From positions 35,722 through 99,721 of the forward strand of contig CAVTZF010000033.1 in NCBI GenBank assembly GCA_963739095.1: a stretch of 64,000 nt of DNA, given 5' to 3'. Below, one piece after another: positions 17,343-26,351 of this stretch (positions within the stretch are counted from its first letter, which is position 1; each line of letters opens with the position of its first letter). Both the position numbers and the translations under genes were made by a program. This stretch comes from JACVRW01 sp963739095 (GTDB lineage: Bacteria > Actinomycetota > Thermoleophilia > Solirubrobacterales > Thermoleophilaceae). Below the pieces are notes generated by a model. It searched no databases. It saw only the letters and a program-made list of their open reading frames with translations, and had not been told where the DNA came from.

Positions 17343-18000
17343 TCAGGCCGTTGCGGCTGAGTCAGAACGCTCGGACAGAGACCTGCTGGCTGCCCCGTTT
17401 GAGGTGCGCCCGGCGTACGCCTTGTCCACCTGGTTCGGCAGATCCCTGAGCTGGAACGCGAGCACGATGCGAGTCGCGCCGATCGCGACGGCCCAGATCC
17501 CGCCGACGGTGATGAGGGCGGCGAGCGTCGCGCCGGGGTCCGCCAGCGCGAGGACACCAAGGGGCACCTCGACCAGGCCGAGCAGCAGCAGCAACCACCA
17601 GTCGTCGAGGACCTTGCGGGCGGCAAACGCCCCTGAGATGCCGAGTGTGCCCATGACGATCAGCCACGAGCCGAGGAAGATCCCGAGCACGGTGAGGCTC
17701 GGGGACGGCCAGGCGATGATGACGATGCCCGCGGCCACCGAGAGCAACCCGGTGACGACCTTGGCGGCCTGGCTGTCGATCCCGGTGGTCAGCAACGCTC
17801 CGAAGCCTCGAACATGAACAGGGCTCCGATGAAGATGGCGAGGCTGCTGACGCTCCAGTCGATGCTGAAGATCAGGACGCCGGCGAGGATCAGCAGCAGG
17901 CCGCCGCGAGCAGCCCGGGCCAGTTGCGGGAAAGGCGCTCGGCAGCGGCGTGGGTGAGCTCGCGGCCGAACGAGTCGAATGATGCGGGTGTGACGAACAT
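17343..18000 (-). pseudogene. HdeD/DUF308-type membrane protein, two frameshifts (near 17807 and 17906)
   Basis: HdeD-type proteins are six-helix membrane proteins linked to acid or stress resistance. The reading starts MFVTPASFDSFGRELTHAAA with GGAGGAG upstream. It continues LLLILAGVLIFSIDWSVSSL in a second frame and FGALLTTGIDSQAAKVVTGL onward in a third, ending in RSLSERSDSAATA. Each junction is repaired by restoring one G in a run (GCGGCGG-CCTG and GAGG-CTTCGG), giving 220 codons, the family's normal size. Two homopolymer losses in one short gene look more like consensus error than decay. Confidence 0.75.
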
Positions 18001-18015
18001 CTGGTCTCCTCCTTC

Positions 18016-18639
18016 TCAGGTCGTCCCGGTGCCGGCGGGATGGTCGATGTGGAGCTTCGACTTGAGCTCGGCGATCTTCTGCTGGACCTGTTCCGTGCGC
18101 TGCTCGCGCCGCTGCTCGTGGAGCCGCTTGCGCGCTTCCTGCTTCGCGGCGCGCTGCGCGTCCTCGGCCACGGCGATCTCGGCCTCGACGTCATCGAGGG
18201 GCCGGCGGACGACGGTGCCACCAAGCCGCTCCATTGCGGAGTCGACGACCTCGGGGCTCTGCTCGTTCAGCTCGGCCAGGACTGTGTCGTGGCCGACCCG
18301 GATCGAGCGCGACATCTCGCCGAGCACCGACTCGGTGTCGTCGAGATCGTCCAGGTCGAACAGGGAGCCGATCAGGACCCCGGTCGCTCCGCCCAGCAGA
18401 ACGCCGAAGGGGCCGCCGAGGATTCCGACGATCAGGCCGACGATGCCGCCAGTCGCGGTGCCCTCGTAGCCGGTGTCGCCGACCTCATCCTTGATGTCGA
18501 TGCCGCCGTCTTCATTTCGCAGCACGACAGCGGCTCCCTCCAGGGCGACCTGGCCCTGACCGTCCAGCTCCTTGAGGGTCGTCAGGGCCTCGTAGGCGTT
18601 GGGGTCTTGTGCGAAGTTGATTGCGAGGACGCTTTCCAT
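18016..18639 (-). CDS. DUF1269-type membrane-associated protein
   Basis: 207 residues starting MESVLAINFAQDPNAYEALT (AAGGAAG just upstream; an ATG five codons earlier is less well placed). It has the DUF1269 layout: an N-terminal alpha/beta half with VALEGAAVVLRNEDGGIDIK, a Gly-rich membrane hairpin GGIVGLIVGILGGPFGVLLG, DLDDLDDTESVLGEMSRSIR, and a charged coiled C-terminal tail. The function of the family is unknown. It is the first gene of a three-gene minus-strand group with HdeD-like and DUF1003 proteins. Confidence 0.85.
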   Translation of the reverse strand: MESVLAINFAQDPNAYEALTTLKELDGQGQVALEGAAVVLRNEDGGIDIKDEVGDTGYEGTATGGIVGLIVGILGGPFGVLLGGATGVLIGSLFDLDDLDDTESVLGEMSRSIRVGHDTVLAELNEQSPEVVDSAMERLGGTVVRRPLDDVEAEIAVAEDAQRAAKQEARKRLHEQRREQRTEQVQQKIAELKSKLHIDHPAGTGTT

Positions 18640-18779
18640 TCCGCTTCCTTTCACCGGGTGGTTGGGATGGATGCACCGTAGGAGCGACTGCGGGTTTCGT
18701 CAGGGCCTGCCGTCACAAGGTTCTGGGCCTGCGCTGTGGGCAGACCACAAGCGCGGGAGTACGATCGGCTGGGGCAGAG

Positions 18780-20046
18780 ATGGCTGCAGCGGCCCACCAG
18801 GCCAGGACGAGCTCCGCGGTGCAGCAGACCGCGGCCGAGCTGCTGCCCACCGACCCCGGAGCTGGGCCGCGGTATGGCGGAGCACCTTGCCGCGGCGATT
18901 CCGGAGATCGCCGCGATCGACGACGACGACCTGCGCGCGGAGCTGCTCGCCAGCGCAGAGGCGAACGTGAGTCAGGTGCTGCGGATGCTGGCCCACGGCG
19001 CGAGTGCCGACGACGTCACGACCCCGCATGAGGCGCTCGACTTTCTGCGGGGGAACGTCGCCGCGGCTTCCCGCTCTCCGTGCTCCTGCGCTCCTACCGG
19101 CTCGGCCATGCCTGGCTCTGGGAGCGCTGGTCGGAAGCGCTCCAGGAGCGCGTCGTCGACTCCGGCGAGCTCGGCGCCGGCTCAGGACGAGAGCTCGGCG
19201 TTCATGTTCGCGTACGTCGACAAGGTCTCTGATGTCCTCGTCGAGGAGTTCGGCAGCGAGCGCGAGCGCATGCTGCGTAGCGCGGCCCAGATACGCGCGG
19301 AGACTGTCCGCGGGATCCTGGGCGGCGCTGAGCCCGTCGACGCGGAACTGGCGTACCGCCGCCTGGGCTACGAGCTGCATCGCCACCATGTGGCACTGCG
19401 AGTGTCGAGCGGTGCAAGCGCGGTGGATGGCCTCGAGCGGGCGGTCGGCGAGGCAGCCGAGGCGCTGGGCGCCGGTGAGCCGCTCGTCATCCCATCCGGC
19501 GCCGCGCGCTACGACGTCTGGTGTGGTTCGTTCGAGGCTCCGGCGACCGACGAGCTGGAGCGCTACGAGCCACCGCCGCGGGTGGTCGTGGCACTCGGCA
19601 AGCCGACCGCGGGCGTGGAGGGCTTTCGCAGCTCACACCTGGAGGCGGTGCAGGCGGCGCGCATCGGGGCTCTGATGCGCGACGCAACGCCCTCGGTGAC
19701 GAGCTACTCGCGGGTCGAACTCGTCTCGCTGCTGGCGAGCGACCTGCCGCGGGCGCGCGCCTTCGTCGCGGCCGAACTCGGTCCGCTCGGCTCGGCGACG
19801 GAGGCGGCGGAACGGCTGCGAGAGACAGTGCTCGCGATGCTCGTCTCGGGCGGAAGCGCCACGGGGGTCGCGAGAGACCTGTTCGTTCACAAGAACACCG
19901 TCGCGTACCGGGTCAGGCAGGCGGAGGAGCTGCTCGGGCACGGGATCAACGATCGCCCGGTGGAGCTCAGCTGCGCCCTCACCCTCGCCGCAGTCCTCGG
20001 TCCGGCCGTGCTGGTGGACGAGGGAAGCGCGGCCCCGGCCACCTGA
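18780..20046 (+). pseudogene. PucR/CdaR-type transcriptional regulator, three frameshifts
   Basis: PucR-type regulators end in a distinctive helix-turn-helix and in Bacillus control purine catabolism, including xanthine dehydrogenase. Here the C-terminus reads TVLAMLVSGGSATGVARDLF then VHKNTVAYRVRQAEELLG, the PucR C-terminal HTH. The N-terminus reads MAAAAHQARTSSAVQQTAAE. Repairs at ~18855 (one C too many), ~19060 (one C missing, restoring NVRRGFPLSVLLRSYRLGHA) and ~19179 (one T too many) give exactly 422 codons. It lies head-to-tail (convergent) with the duplicated molybdenum-hydroxylase block, which it may regulate. Real decay and error are both possible. Confidence 0.75.
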
Positions 20047-20061
20047 CGGCCGGGCCTCTCC

Positions 20062-20985
20062 TTAGCCGGCCTCGAAGGCCGAGTCCGTCTGGCTCCCGAG
20101 GTCCTTGTTCTCGGGCACGAACTGGCTCGCGATGAAGGTCGCGCCCTGCGGGTCGCCGATGATGGTCATCCGGACCCAGGGGGCATCGAAGGGCGGGACG
20201 ATCACCTTTGCGCCGAGCTCGGTGGCCTTCGCGGCGGTGGCGTCGGCGTCGTCGACGGCGAAGGTCACGCTCCAATGCGCCGGTGTGTCTGGTTGGTCCT
20301 CCGCGATCGGGTTGATGCTGGCGACCACGTCCTCGAACCCTTCGGGTGCGCCCGCTTCCGCCATCTGCTTGCGGAGGTTTGGACTGTCGAGCTCGAGAAA
20401 GTCGCCGAAGCCGGGCAGCGTCCACATCTCGGGCCCGCCGTCCAGGGCGAGCGTCCCCCAGCCGAACAGCGAGCCGTAGAACGACTTCGCGCCTTTCACG
20501 TCGCGGGTGTTGAGCCCGTTCAAGTTCAATGAGCCCGGCTCGTTGACGAGTTGCGCGCCCTTGTTCTCCTTGGCCTGCCAGATGCGGAACTCCGCTCCCT
20601 CGGGATCGGTCAAGACCGCCATCCGGCCGGCCTCCGGCTCGACGTCGAACGGTTCCATCACGACGCTGCCGCCGACATCGCCGACCTTCGACGCGGTCTC
20701 GTCGGCGCTGTCAACCCAAAAGTAGGTTCTCCACATCGCCGCCTGCGGCGCACCTGCGGGGATCGACCCGACCGCGGCCACATCCCTGCCGCGCAGCCGG
20801 GCGACGAAGTACTTCGTCTCCGATTCCGCCGGCATCACGTCCTCGAACTCCCAGCCGAAAAGGTCGCTGTAGAAACCGACCGCCGCCTCCGGGTCGGGCT
20901 GACTCGTATCAACAGCGCAAGGGACGCCGGGGATGTATCCGTCGCGTTCGGGTCGGAGACCCGGCATGTGGCGATCCTCGGGCAT
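20062..20985 (-). CDS. two-domain VOC-family protein (copy 1, intact C-terminus)
   Basis: 307 residues with two VOC modules: YIPGVPCAVDTSQPDPEAAV to VLTDPEGAEFRIWQ, and GLNTRDVKGAKSFYGSLFGW to IIGDPQGATFIASQFVPENK, as in the tandem-VOC proteins near actinomycete secondary metabolism. The ATG (MPEDRHMPGLRPERDG) has GGAGGGAGAG upstream. The 9,118-bp duplication begins 16 bp inside the 3' end of this gene, so only this copy keeps the native end SQTDSAFEAG. It is the last gene of the eight-gene block. The substrate is unknown. Confidence 0.88.
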   Translation of the reverse strand: MPEDRHMPGLRPERDGYIPGVPCAVDTSQPDPEAAVGFYSDLFGWEFEDVMPAESETKYFVARLRGRDVAAVGSIPAGAPQAAMWRTYFWVDSADETASKVGDVGGSVVMEPFDVEPEAGRMAVLTDPEGAEFRIWQAKENKGAQLVNEPGSLNLNGLNTRDVKGAKSFYGSLFGWGTLALDGGPEMWTLPGFGDFLELDSPNLRKQMAEAGAPEGFEDVVASINPIAEDQPDTPAHWSVTFAVDDADATAAKATELGAKVIVPPFDAPWVRMTIIGDPQGATFIASQFVPENKDLGSQTDSAFEAG

Positions 20986-21049
20986 CGGTGCTCTCCCTCC
21001 CGGTTGTTGACAGGTCGGCGCACCTTTAAACGCTCTTGGTGCTTTCAGA

Positions 21050-22126
21050 TCACGTGGCGAGACGTCCTGCCGGACGCGCTGCAGCCAGCCCCTGCGCGAA
21101 CGGCCAGCGCCGTCCGATCGCCACGTGCAGGATGATCGAGACGCCCAGGGCGTTGAGACCGACGTGCGCGACCCATTCGTCCGCGCTCGCGCGCGTGAAG
21201 TGCAAGCCCTCCGCGAGCGCATGCAGCGTGAACGCGAGGAGCGCGGCGAGCGCAAGCGCGGCCACCAGGGTCGCAACCCGTTCGAGCCACCCCTCGAACA
21301 GCATGCCGACGAGCAGGCCGGCGGCGACGAAGCACGCCGCGAACGCTGTGAGGGGTTCGGGACTGACCCCGGCGATTTCGTGCACGACGAGATAGGTGAG
21401 GATCCCGCTCGCGATGACGACGACGTTCGCGCACGTCAATCGCAGCGGCCGCTTCGCGATCGCCGAGAACGGCCAGCCGCGCCAGGCGACGTAGAAGAGC
21501 ACCTGCCAGGCGCCGATCAGGACCAGCACCGTGCCGAGCTCGCTGCGGACGTCCGCGAGCGCGAAGTAGAGGACGAGCGCCACGGCCCATGCGATCAGGA
21601 GTGCCATGAGTCCCCCGGCCAACCTCGGCAGTCGCCGCAGTGGCCAGCCCTCGCCGACGAGTGTCAGCTGCAGCATCGCCACGAACGCGGCGGCGCCAAG
21701 CGGGAGGGTTGCCGGGAACGTCGGCACGTGCCCCGGCCCCGGCGACGGGTCGAACATGCTGCGCAGATCGAGGTCGGCGACCACGATCTGGCCGAGCCCG
21801 GTCAGCAGCACCGCCCCGGCGACGATCAGCGCCGTGTCCGCCCAGCCCGACCAGCTCGACCGCAGCATCGTGCCGGGCCAGTCCTCCCACCAGAACGCCA
21901 CCATCGCGATCAGCGGCAGGGCATAGGTGACGATGGGACCGAGCACCAGGGCAGAGCTGTCGGCGCCGCCGGCTCCGACCGCGAGCAGCGCCGCGATCGG
22001 CACAACGAGCAGGAGTCCCAGCAGCCCGAGCCGCGGCTGGCCTGCAACTGCGGGCGACGACGCGCCTGGGCGGTCCGGCGCGGAGATCGGCGGCCGCTCC
22101 GGTAGAGCGGCTTCGGACGCGCTCAT
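21050..22126 (-). CDS. polytopic membrane protein of unknown function (copy 1)
   Basis: 358 residues with an N-terminal cytoplasmic stretch (MSASEAALPERPPISAPDRP) and about nine to ten hydrophobic helices, including LGLLGLLLVVPIAALLAVGA, LVVHEIAGVSPEPLTAFAAC and VAALALAALLAFTLHALAEG. Its ATG overlaps the paoC stop (ATGA), so it is co-translated with the molybdenum hydroxylase. It is not a XdhC/PaoD maturation factor, which would be soluble. Transport of the substrate or a membrane anchor/electron partner are possible roles; no motif decides. Confidence 0.85.
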   Translation of the reverse strand: MSASEAALPERPPISAPDRPGASSPAVAGQPRLGLLGLLLVVPIAALLAVGAGGADSSALVLGPIVTYALPLIAMVAFWWEDWPGTMLRSSWSGWADTALIVAGAVLLTGLGQIVVADLDLRSMFDPSPGPGHVPTFPATLPLGAAAFVAMLQLTLVGEGWPLRRLPRLAGGLMALLIAWAVALVLYFALADVRSELGTVLVLIGAWQVLFYVAWRGWPFSAIAKRPLRLTCANVVVIASGILTYLVVHEIAGVSPEPLTAFAACFVAAGLLVGMLFEGWLERVATLVAALALAALLAFTLHALAEGLHFTRASADEWVAHVGLNALGVSIILHVAIGRRWPFAQGLAAARPAGRLAT

Positions 22127-24369
22127 CCCGCGGCGGGCGGGTCCATCACCAGCTCCGGAGCCATCGGGAGCTCGCGGATCCGGCGGCCGGTGGCGTGGAA
22201 CACCGCGTTCGCGATCGCTGCGGCAGTCCCGACCTGCCCGATCTCGCCGACACCCTTCGCGCCGAGCGGGCCGACCAGATCGTCCTGTACGTCGACGAAC
22301 TCGATGGTCACATCCGGCGCGTCGGCGTTGACGGACACGAGGTACTCGGCCAGGTTGCTCGCGGCCCAGCGCCCGTGACGCGCGTCCATGTGGTTGCCCT
22401 CGAGCAGGGCCTGCCCCATGCCCCAGAGCATCCCGCCCATCAGCTGGCTGCGGGCGAGCAGCGGGTTGAGGACGCGACCGGGCGCGAAGGCCCCGACCAG
22501 CCGGCGAACACGCACGAGCCCGAGCTCCGGATCGACCGCGACCTCGGCGAACTGGGCGCCGAACGTCAGCAGCCCGTGCGGCGTATCGGGCGGCGGCGGT
22601 CGCCAGGAGCCCATCGCCTCGGCGTCGGCCATGTGGTTGCGGGCGAGCAGCTCGCCGTAGGTCTCGCCCGCGTCGGGCCGTTCGGAGGAGGTCATGCGGC
22701 CGCCGGCGACACTGACGGAGTCGGCGCTGACGCCCTGCAGCGGCGAGCCGGCGTCGCCGATCGCCATCTCGACGAGCTGCCGGCGAAGCGCGCGCCCCGC
22801 CTCGTGCACGACCGAGCCGACCATGGCGGAGCCCGCCGAGCCGACCGCCGCCGTGCTGTTCGGCAGGTCGGAGTCGCCCGCCTGGAACTCCATCGCGGAC
22901 ACGTCGACACCCAGGGCGTCCGCCGCGACCTGCGTCGCCATCGTGAGCACGCCGGTGCCGAACTCCTGGGTCGCGGTCTGCACGACAGCGCTGCCATCGG
23001 CGTGGATGCGCGCGCGTGCGCGCTGCTCGGGCATGAAGAACGCGATCGGGTAGCCGGCGGCCGCCATGCCGGTGCCGATCAGCCAGTCGCCGTCGCGGGT
23101 GCTGCGCGGCACCGGGTCGCGGCCGGCCCAGCCGAAGCTCTCGGCGCCGAGGCGCAGGCACTCCGGTAGGCCGTCGCTCGACCAGGCGTTGCCGCGCGGG
23201 TCGACGGGCGTGTGGTTGCGCAGGCGCAGCTCGACGGGGTCGATCCCGAGGTCGTAGGCGAGCTCGTCCATGGCGATCTCGAGCATCGACACCCCGAGCG
23301 ACTCGCCGGGGCCGCGGGTGAAGGTAGGGGTCATCGTGTTGCCCCGGATCAGGCGATGGACCCCTTCGTAGTTCTCGCACGCGTACAGCTGGGCGGACAC
23401 GCCCGTAGCGGGCTCGGCCCAGTCGTCGAACGGCGAGGTGATCGAGAGCTTCTCGTGCCGGATCGCCCTCAGATGCCCCTCACGCGTGGCCCCGAGCGTG
23501 ATGCGCTGCTCCTGCTCCTCGCGGTGCCCGTTCGAGGTGAACATCTGCGGGCGCGTGAGCATCAGCTTGACCGGCCGGCCGACGTGGCGCGCGGCCATCG
23601 CCGTCAGCGTCACGCTCGGCCACACCATCGCCTTCATCCCGAACGAGCCGCCGACGAAGGGCGCGAGCACCCGCACGCGGGTCAGGGGCAGCCCGAGCAG
23701 GTGGGCGACCGTCAGCTGCGTCGCGCGGACGCCCATGGTCGACTCGTGGATGGTGAGCTTCCCGTCCTCCCAGGCGGCCAGCGTCGACGGTGCCTCCATT
23801 GGGTTGTGGTGGTTGGCGGCCATCCGCATGGCGACCTCCACGCGCGCCTCCGCCTCGCCGAGCGCCGCCTCCACGTCGCCGCGCTCGTTGCGGCCGGGCA
23901 TCAGCCCGCCGAACAGGCGCTGCGCCTCGTATGCGTCGTCACGGCCCTGGTCGATGGTGGTCTGCGCATCCGTGGCCTCGTAGCTGACCTTCACGAGTGA
24001 GGCGGCGTGCTGTGCACGCTCGTGTGAGTCGGCCACGACGAGCGCCACCGGCTGGCCCGCGTACTGGACGACGTCGTCCTGCATGGGGAAGAAGCTCTCG
24101 CCCGGCGCTGCCTGGCCGACCAGCGACGGCAGCAGCTGCGGCGGCGCGGCGACCTTCGGCAGGTTCTCGTGCGTGAGGACCGCCAACACGCCATCGGCGG
24201 CGAGGGCGTCGTCTGCGTCGATCGCTCCGATGCGGCCGCTCGCGACGGTCGCGCCCACGATCGCCATGTGGGTCATCTCGGGCAACGGGATCTCGGCCGT
24301 GTAGCGCGCGGCCCCCGTGACCTTCGCCGGTCCGTCGACCCTGGTGAGAGGTGTGCCGACCGCGCTCAT
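22123..24369 (-). CDS. paoC: PaoC/YagR-type molybdenum hydroxylase large subunit (copy 1)
   Basis: 748 residues of the xanthine-dehydrogenase/aldehyde-oxidoreductase family, which hydroxylates aldehydes or N-heterocycles at a molybdopterin cofactor. Seen in order: the a/b-hammerhead start TPLTRVDGPAKVTGAARYTA, cofactor loops including FVGGSFGMKA and TFTRGPGESLG, TQEFGTGVLTMATQ, and the catalytic-base glutamate in GAKGVGEIGQVG. The length fits the PaoC subfamily, which carries no FAD or iron domain. The gene overlaps paoB upstream and the membrane gene downstream (ATGA each). The substrate is not predictable. Confidence 0.93.
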   Translation of the reverse strand: MSAVGTPLTRVDGPAKVTGAARYTAEIPLPEMTHMAIVGATVASGRIGAIDADDALAADGVLAVLTHENLPKVAAPPQLLPSLVGQAAPGESFFPMQDDVVQYAGQPVALVVADSHERAQHAASLVKVSYEATDAQTTIDQGRDDAYEAQRLFGGLMPGRNERGDVEAALGEAEARVEVAMRMAANHHNPMEAPSTLAAWEDGKLTIHESTMGVRATQLTVAHLLGLPLTRVRVLAPFVGGSFGMKAMVWPSVTLTAMAARHVGRPVKLMLTRPQMFTSNGHREEQEQRITLGATREGHLRAIRHEKLSITSPFDDWAEPATGVSAQLYACENYEGVHRLIRGNTMTPTFTRGPGESLGVSMLEIAMDELAYDLGIDPVELRLRNHTPVDPRGNAWSSDGLPECLRLGAESFGWAGRDPVPRSTRDGDWLIGTGMAAAGYPIAFFMPEQRARARIHADGSAVVQTATQEFGTGVLTMATQVAADALGVDVSAMEFQAGDSDLPNSTAAVGSAGSAMVGSVVHEAGRALRRQLVEMAIGDAGSPLQGVSADSVSVAGGRMTSSERPDAGETYGELLARNHMADAEAMGSWRPPPPDTPHGLLTFGAQFAEVAVDPELGLVRVRRLVGAFAPGRVLNPLLARSQLMGGMLWGMGQALLEGNHMDARHGRWAASNLAEYLVSVNADAPDVTIEFVDVQDDLVGPLGAKGVGEIGQVGTAAAIANAVFHATGRRIRELPMAPELVMDPPAAG

Positions 24370-25346
24370 CGCAAGGCCTCCGTGAGGCCGCGCACGGCGG
24401 CCCTCGTTGCGAGCTCGACCTTGAACGCGTTGTGCTCCCGCACCTCCGCCGGCTCGAGCTCCAGCGCGGCCGCGAGCCGGAACGAGGTCTCGTCCGCGGG
24501 GCCTCCGATCAGCGCCCGCTCGGCCCGGCGGGCGCGCCAGGGCTTCGTGCCGATCCCGCCGAACGCGAGCCGGGCGTCGGTTACGACGCCGTCGCTCACC
24601 TCGAGCGCAGCCGCGACGGACACGAGCGCAAACTCGTAGGACTGCCGGTCGCGGAACTTCAGGTAGAGCGATCGGCGCGCGATCGCCGAACCCGGCACGT
24701 CGATCGCCACGATCAGCTCACCGTGCGCGAGCGGATGCTCGACCTCCGGCGTCCTCCCCGGGAGCAGGAAGAAGTCGTCGAACGGGATCGACCGCTCGCC
24801 GTCGGGCCCGACCGTGTGGACGACGGCGTCGAACGCAACAAGCGCAACGGCGACGTCCGATGGGTGCGTGGCGATGCAGTGCTCGCTGGTGCCGAGGATG
24901 GCGTGGCCACGGTTGAGCCCCTCGAGCGCCGCGCAGCCCGAGCCGGGCTCACGCTTGTTGCAGGGCGAGACACCGTCCCGCAGGTAGGCGCAGCGAGTGC
25001 GCTGGCGCAGGTTGCCGCCCAGCGAGGCCATGTTGCGCAACTGCTCGGAGGCGCCCAGCAGCAGCGCCTGCGAGATGGCGGGATAGCGCTCGACCACCGC
25101 GGGCGTGCGGGCCACGTCGCTCATACGCGCGAGCGCCCCGATCCGCAGCCCGCCGTCCGGGAGGTCGTCCACCGCCGTCAGCGGCAGTTGGTTGATGTCG
25201 ACCAGATGGTCTGCCTGCTCGATGCCGGCACGGATGAGATCGACCTCGGTGGTCCCGCCTGCCAGGAACGCGCTGCCGGGCTCGCGGAGCGCGATCGCCA
25301 CCGCCTCCTCGACCGCCCCGGCGCGGCTGTAGCTAAGCGGACGCAT
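24366..25346 (-). CDS. paoB: PaoB/YagS-type FAD subunit with iron-sulfur insertion (copy 1)
   Basis: 326 residues. The FAD site shows SAFLAGGTTEVDLIRAGIEQ and SLGGNLRQRTRCAYL. It then has DGVSPCNKREPGSGCAALEG and HCIATHPSDVAVAL, the Cys-bearing loop that in E. coli PaoB and in 4-hydroxybenzoyl-CoA reductase holds an extra [4Fe-4S] cluster. This makes the complex PaoABC-like rather than a simple CO-dehydrogenase type. The ATG lies 14 bp inside paoA. It transfers electrons from PaoA to an external acceptor. Confidence 0.92.
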   Translation of the reverse strand: MRPLSYSRAGAVEEAVAIALREPGSAFLAGGTTEVDLIRAGIEQADHLVDINQLPLTAVDDLPDGGLRIGALARMSDVARTPAVVERYPAISQALLLGASEQLRNMASLGGNLRQRTRCAYLRDGVSPCNKREPGSGCAALEGLNRGHAILGTSEHCIATHPSDVAVALVAFDAVVHTVGPDGERSIPFDDFFLLPGRTPEVEHPLAHGELIVAIDVPGSAIARRSLYLKFRDRQSYEFALVSVAAALEVSDGVVTDARLAFGGIGTKPWRARRAERALIGGPADETSFRLAAALELEPAEVREHNAFKVELATRAAVRGLTEALR

Positions 25347-25863
25347 CGCGGACCTCCCGGATCGCGGCGCGGATGTTCGGGTAGGCGGCGCAGCGGCAGA
25401 TGTTGCCGCTCATGAACTCGGCGATGTCCTCGTCGCTGGCGGCGTTGCCCTCCTCGATCAGCTTGACGGCCGACATGATCTGCCCGGGCGTGCAGTAGCC
25501 GCACTGGAATGCGTCGTGCTCGATGAAGGCCTGCTGCATCGGATGCAGCTCGCCGTCGCTTGCGAGCCCCTCGATCGTCGTCACCTCCCGCCCTTCGCAG
25601 GCAATCGCAAGCGTCAGACAGGCGAGCACGCGGCGGCCGTCGACCCACACGGTGCAGGCGCCGCACGTGCCCTGGTCGCAGCCCTTCTTCGAGCCGGTGA
25701 GGCCCAGGTGCTCGCGGAGCGCATCGAGCAGGCTGACGCGCGGCTCGAGCTCGACGATCTGGGGCTCGCCGTTGACGGCCAGCGCGACAGGCGTGCTGGA
25801 CGGCCCCCGTGACGCGGACGGCGGGCGCCCGTCCCTGATTTGAACCGACGACTCCAGATCCAT
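25333..25863 (-). CDS. paoA: PaoA/YagT-type [2Fe-2S] subunit (copy 1)
   Basis: 176 residues from MDLESSVQIRDG. The plant-type ferredoxin cluster is KKGCDQGTCGACTVWVDGRR with a later ACL cysteine. The C-terminal helical cluster has FQCGYCTPGQIMSAV and GNICRCAAYPNIR. The ATG with AAGG upstream was preferred to a GTG three codons earlier. E. coli PaoA has a Tat signal; here I see none, so the enzyme is probably cytoplasmic. It is the first gene of the paoABC-membrane-protein-VOC group, downstream of a dyad at 25918. Confidence 0.92.
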   Translation of the reverse strand: MDLESSVQIRDGRPPSASRGPSSTPVALAVNGEPQIVELEPRVSLLDALREHLGLTGSKKGCDQGTCGACTVWVDGRRVLACLTLAIACEGREVTTIEGLASDGELHPMQQAFIEHDAFQCGYCTPGQIMSAVKLIEEGNAASDEDIAEFMSGNICRCAAYPNIRAAIREVRDASA

Positions 25864-25917
25864 TCGCTGCACCTTGCGACCCCGGCAGATCCCCGCAATC
25901 GCGTTTCACTCGCGAGC

Positions 25918-25934
25918 GATAGGCGCTCCCTATC
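25918..25934 (-). promoter_or_regulatory. operator-like dyad GATAGG-N5-CCTATC upstream of paoA (copy 1)
   Basis: GATAGG (25918-25923) and CCTATC (25929-25934) are perfect inverted repeats with a 5-nt spacer. The dyad fills most of the 73-bp gap between the secreted-protein stop and the paoA start. A half-site with the same GAGCGCCTATC context lies upstream of the beta-helix gene (about 29176). A repressor or PucR site is plausible but not shown. Confidence 0.5.
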
Positions 25935-25936
25935 AA

Positions 25937-26350
25937 TCAGCCGTCGATGAACTCCTGGCCGGCGTCCTCGTTGCACTCGATGCTCGGCGGTTCCTCGCCG
26001 GGGAAGGCGAGAAACTGGTAGCGGGGGCGGCTGAAGCCACGGATGTCGAGCGCCAGGCCGGGGCGGCGAGCCCGGTCCGCTGAGCCGTACATGTATCCGA
26101 GCGAGCCGTCGGCGCTGCCGTACTCGGTCACGCCGATCAGGTACATGCACTCGTCGAACAGCTCGAACTCCGCGACCGGCTCCTGGAGGTCCTCCACCTC
26201 CTCGGTAAGGGAGTCGAGTTCCTCCTGCAGGTCCTCCACGCGGTCGCGGATCGTGGCCGGTGCATCGCTCCCGCCGCCCCCGGCGAGGACCGGCGGAGCA
26301 GCCGCCAGCGCGACCGTGCACAGCAACGTGAGCATGAGCAGCCGGCACAT
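25937..26350 (-). CDS. secreted protein with one EYG/FGY-type domain (copy 1, ATG start)
   Basis: 137 residues: signal peptide MCRLLMLTLLCTVALAAAPP cut near VLAGGG, an acidic coiled stretch (TIRDRVEDLQEELDSLTEEV), then the domain FDECMYLIGVTEYGSADGSL with GYMYGSADRARRPGLALDIR and RYQFLAFPGEE. The neighbouring 262-residue protein holds two more copies of this domain. The start is 1 bp after its stop. I know no named family; an exported binding or structural role is a guess. Confidence 0.8.
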   Translation of the reverse strand: MCRLLMLTLLCTVALAAAPPVLAGGGGSDAPATIRDRVEDLQEELDSLTEEVEDLQEPVAEFELFDECMYLIGVTEYGSADGSLGYMYGSADRARRPGLALDIRGFSRPRYQFLAFPGEEPPSIECNEDAGQEFIDG

Positions 26351-26351
26351 G

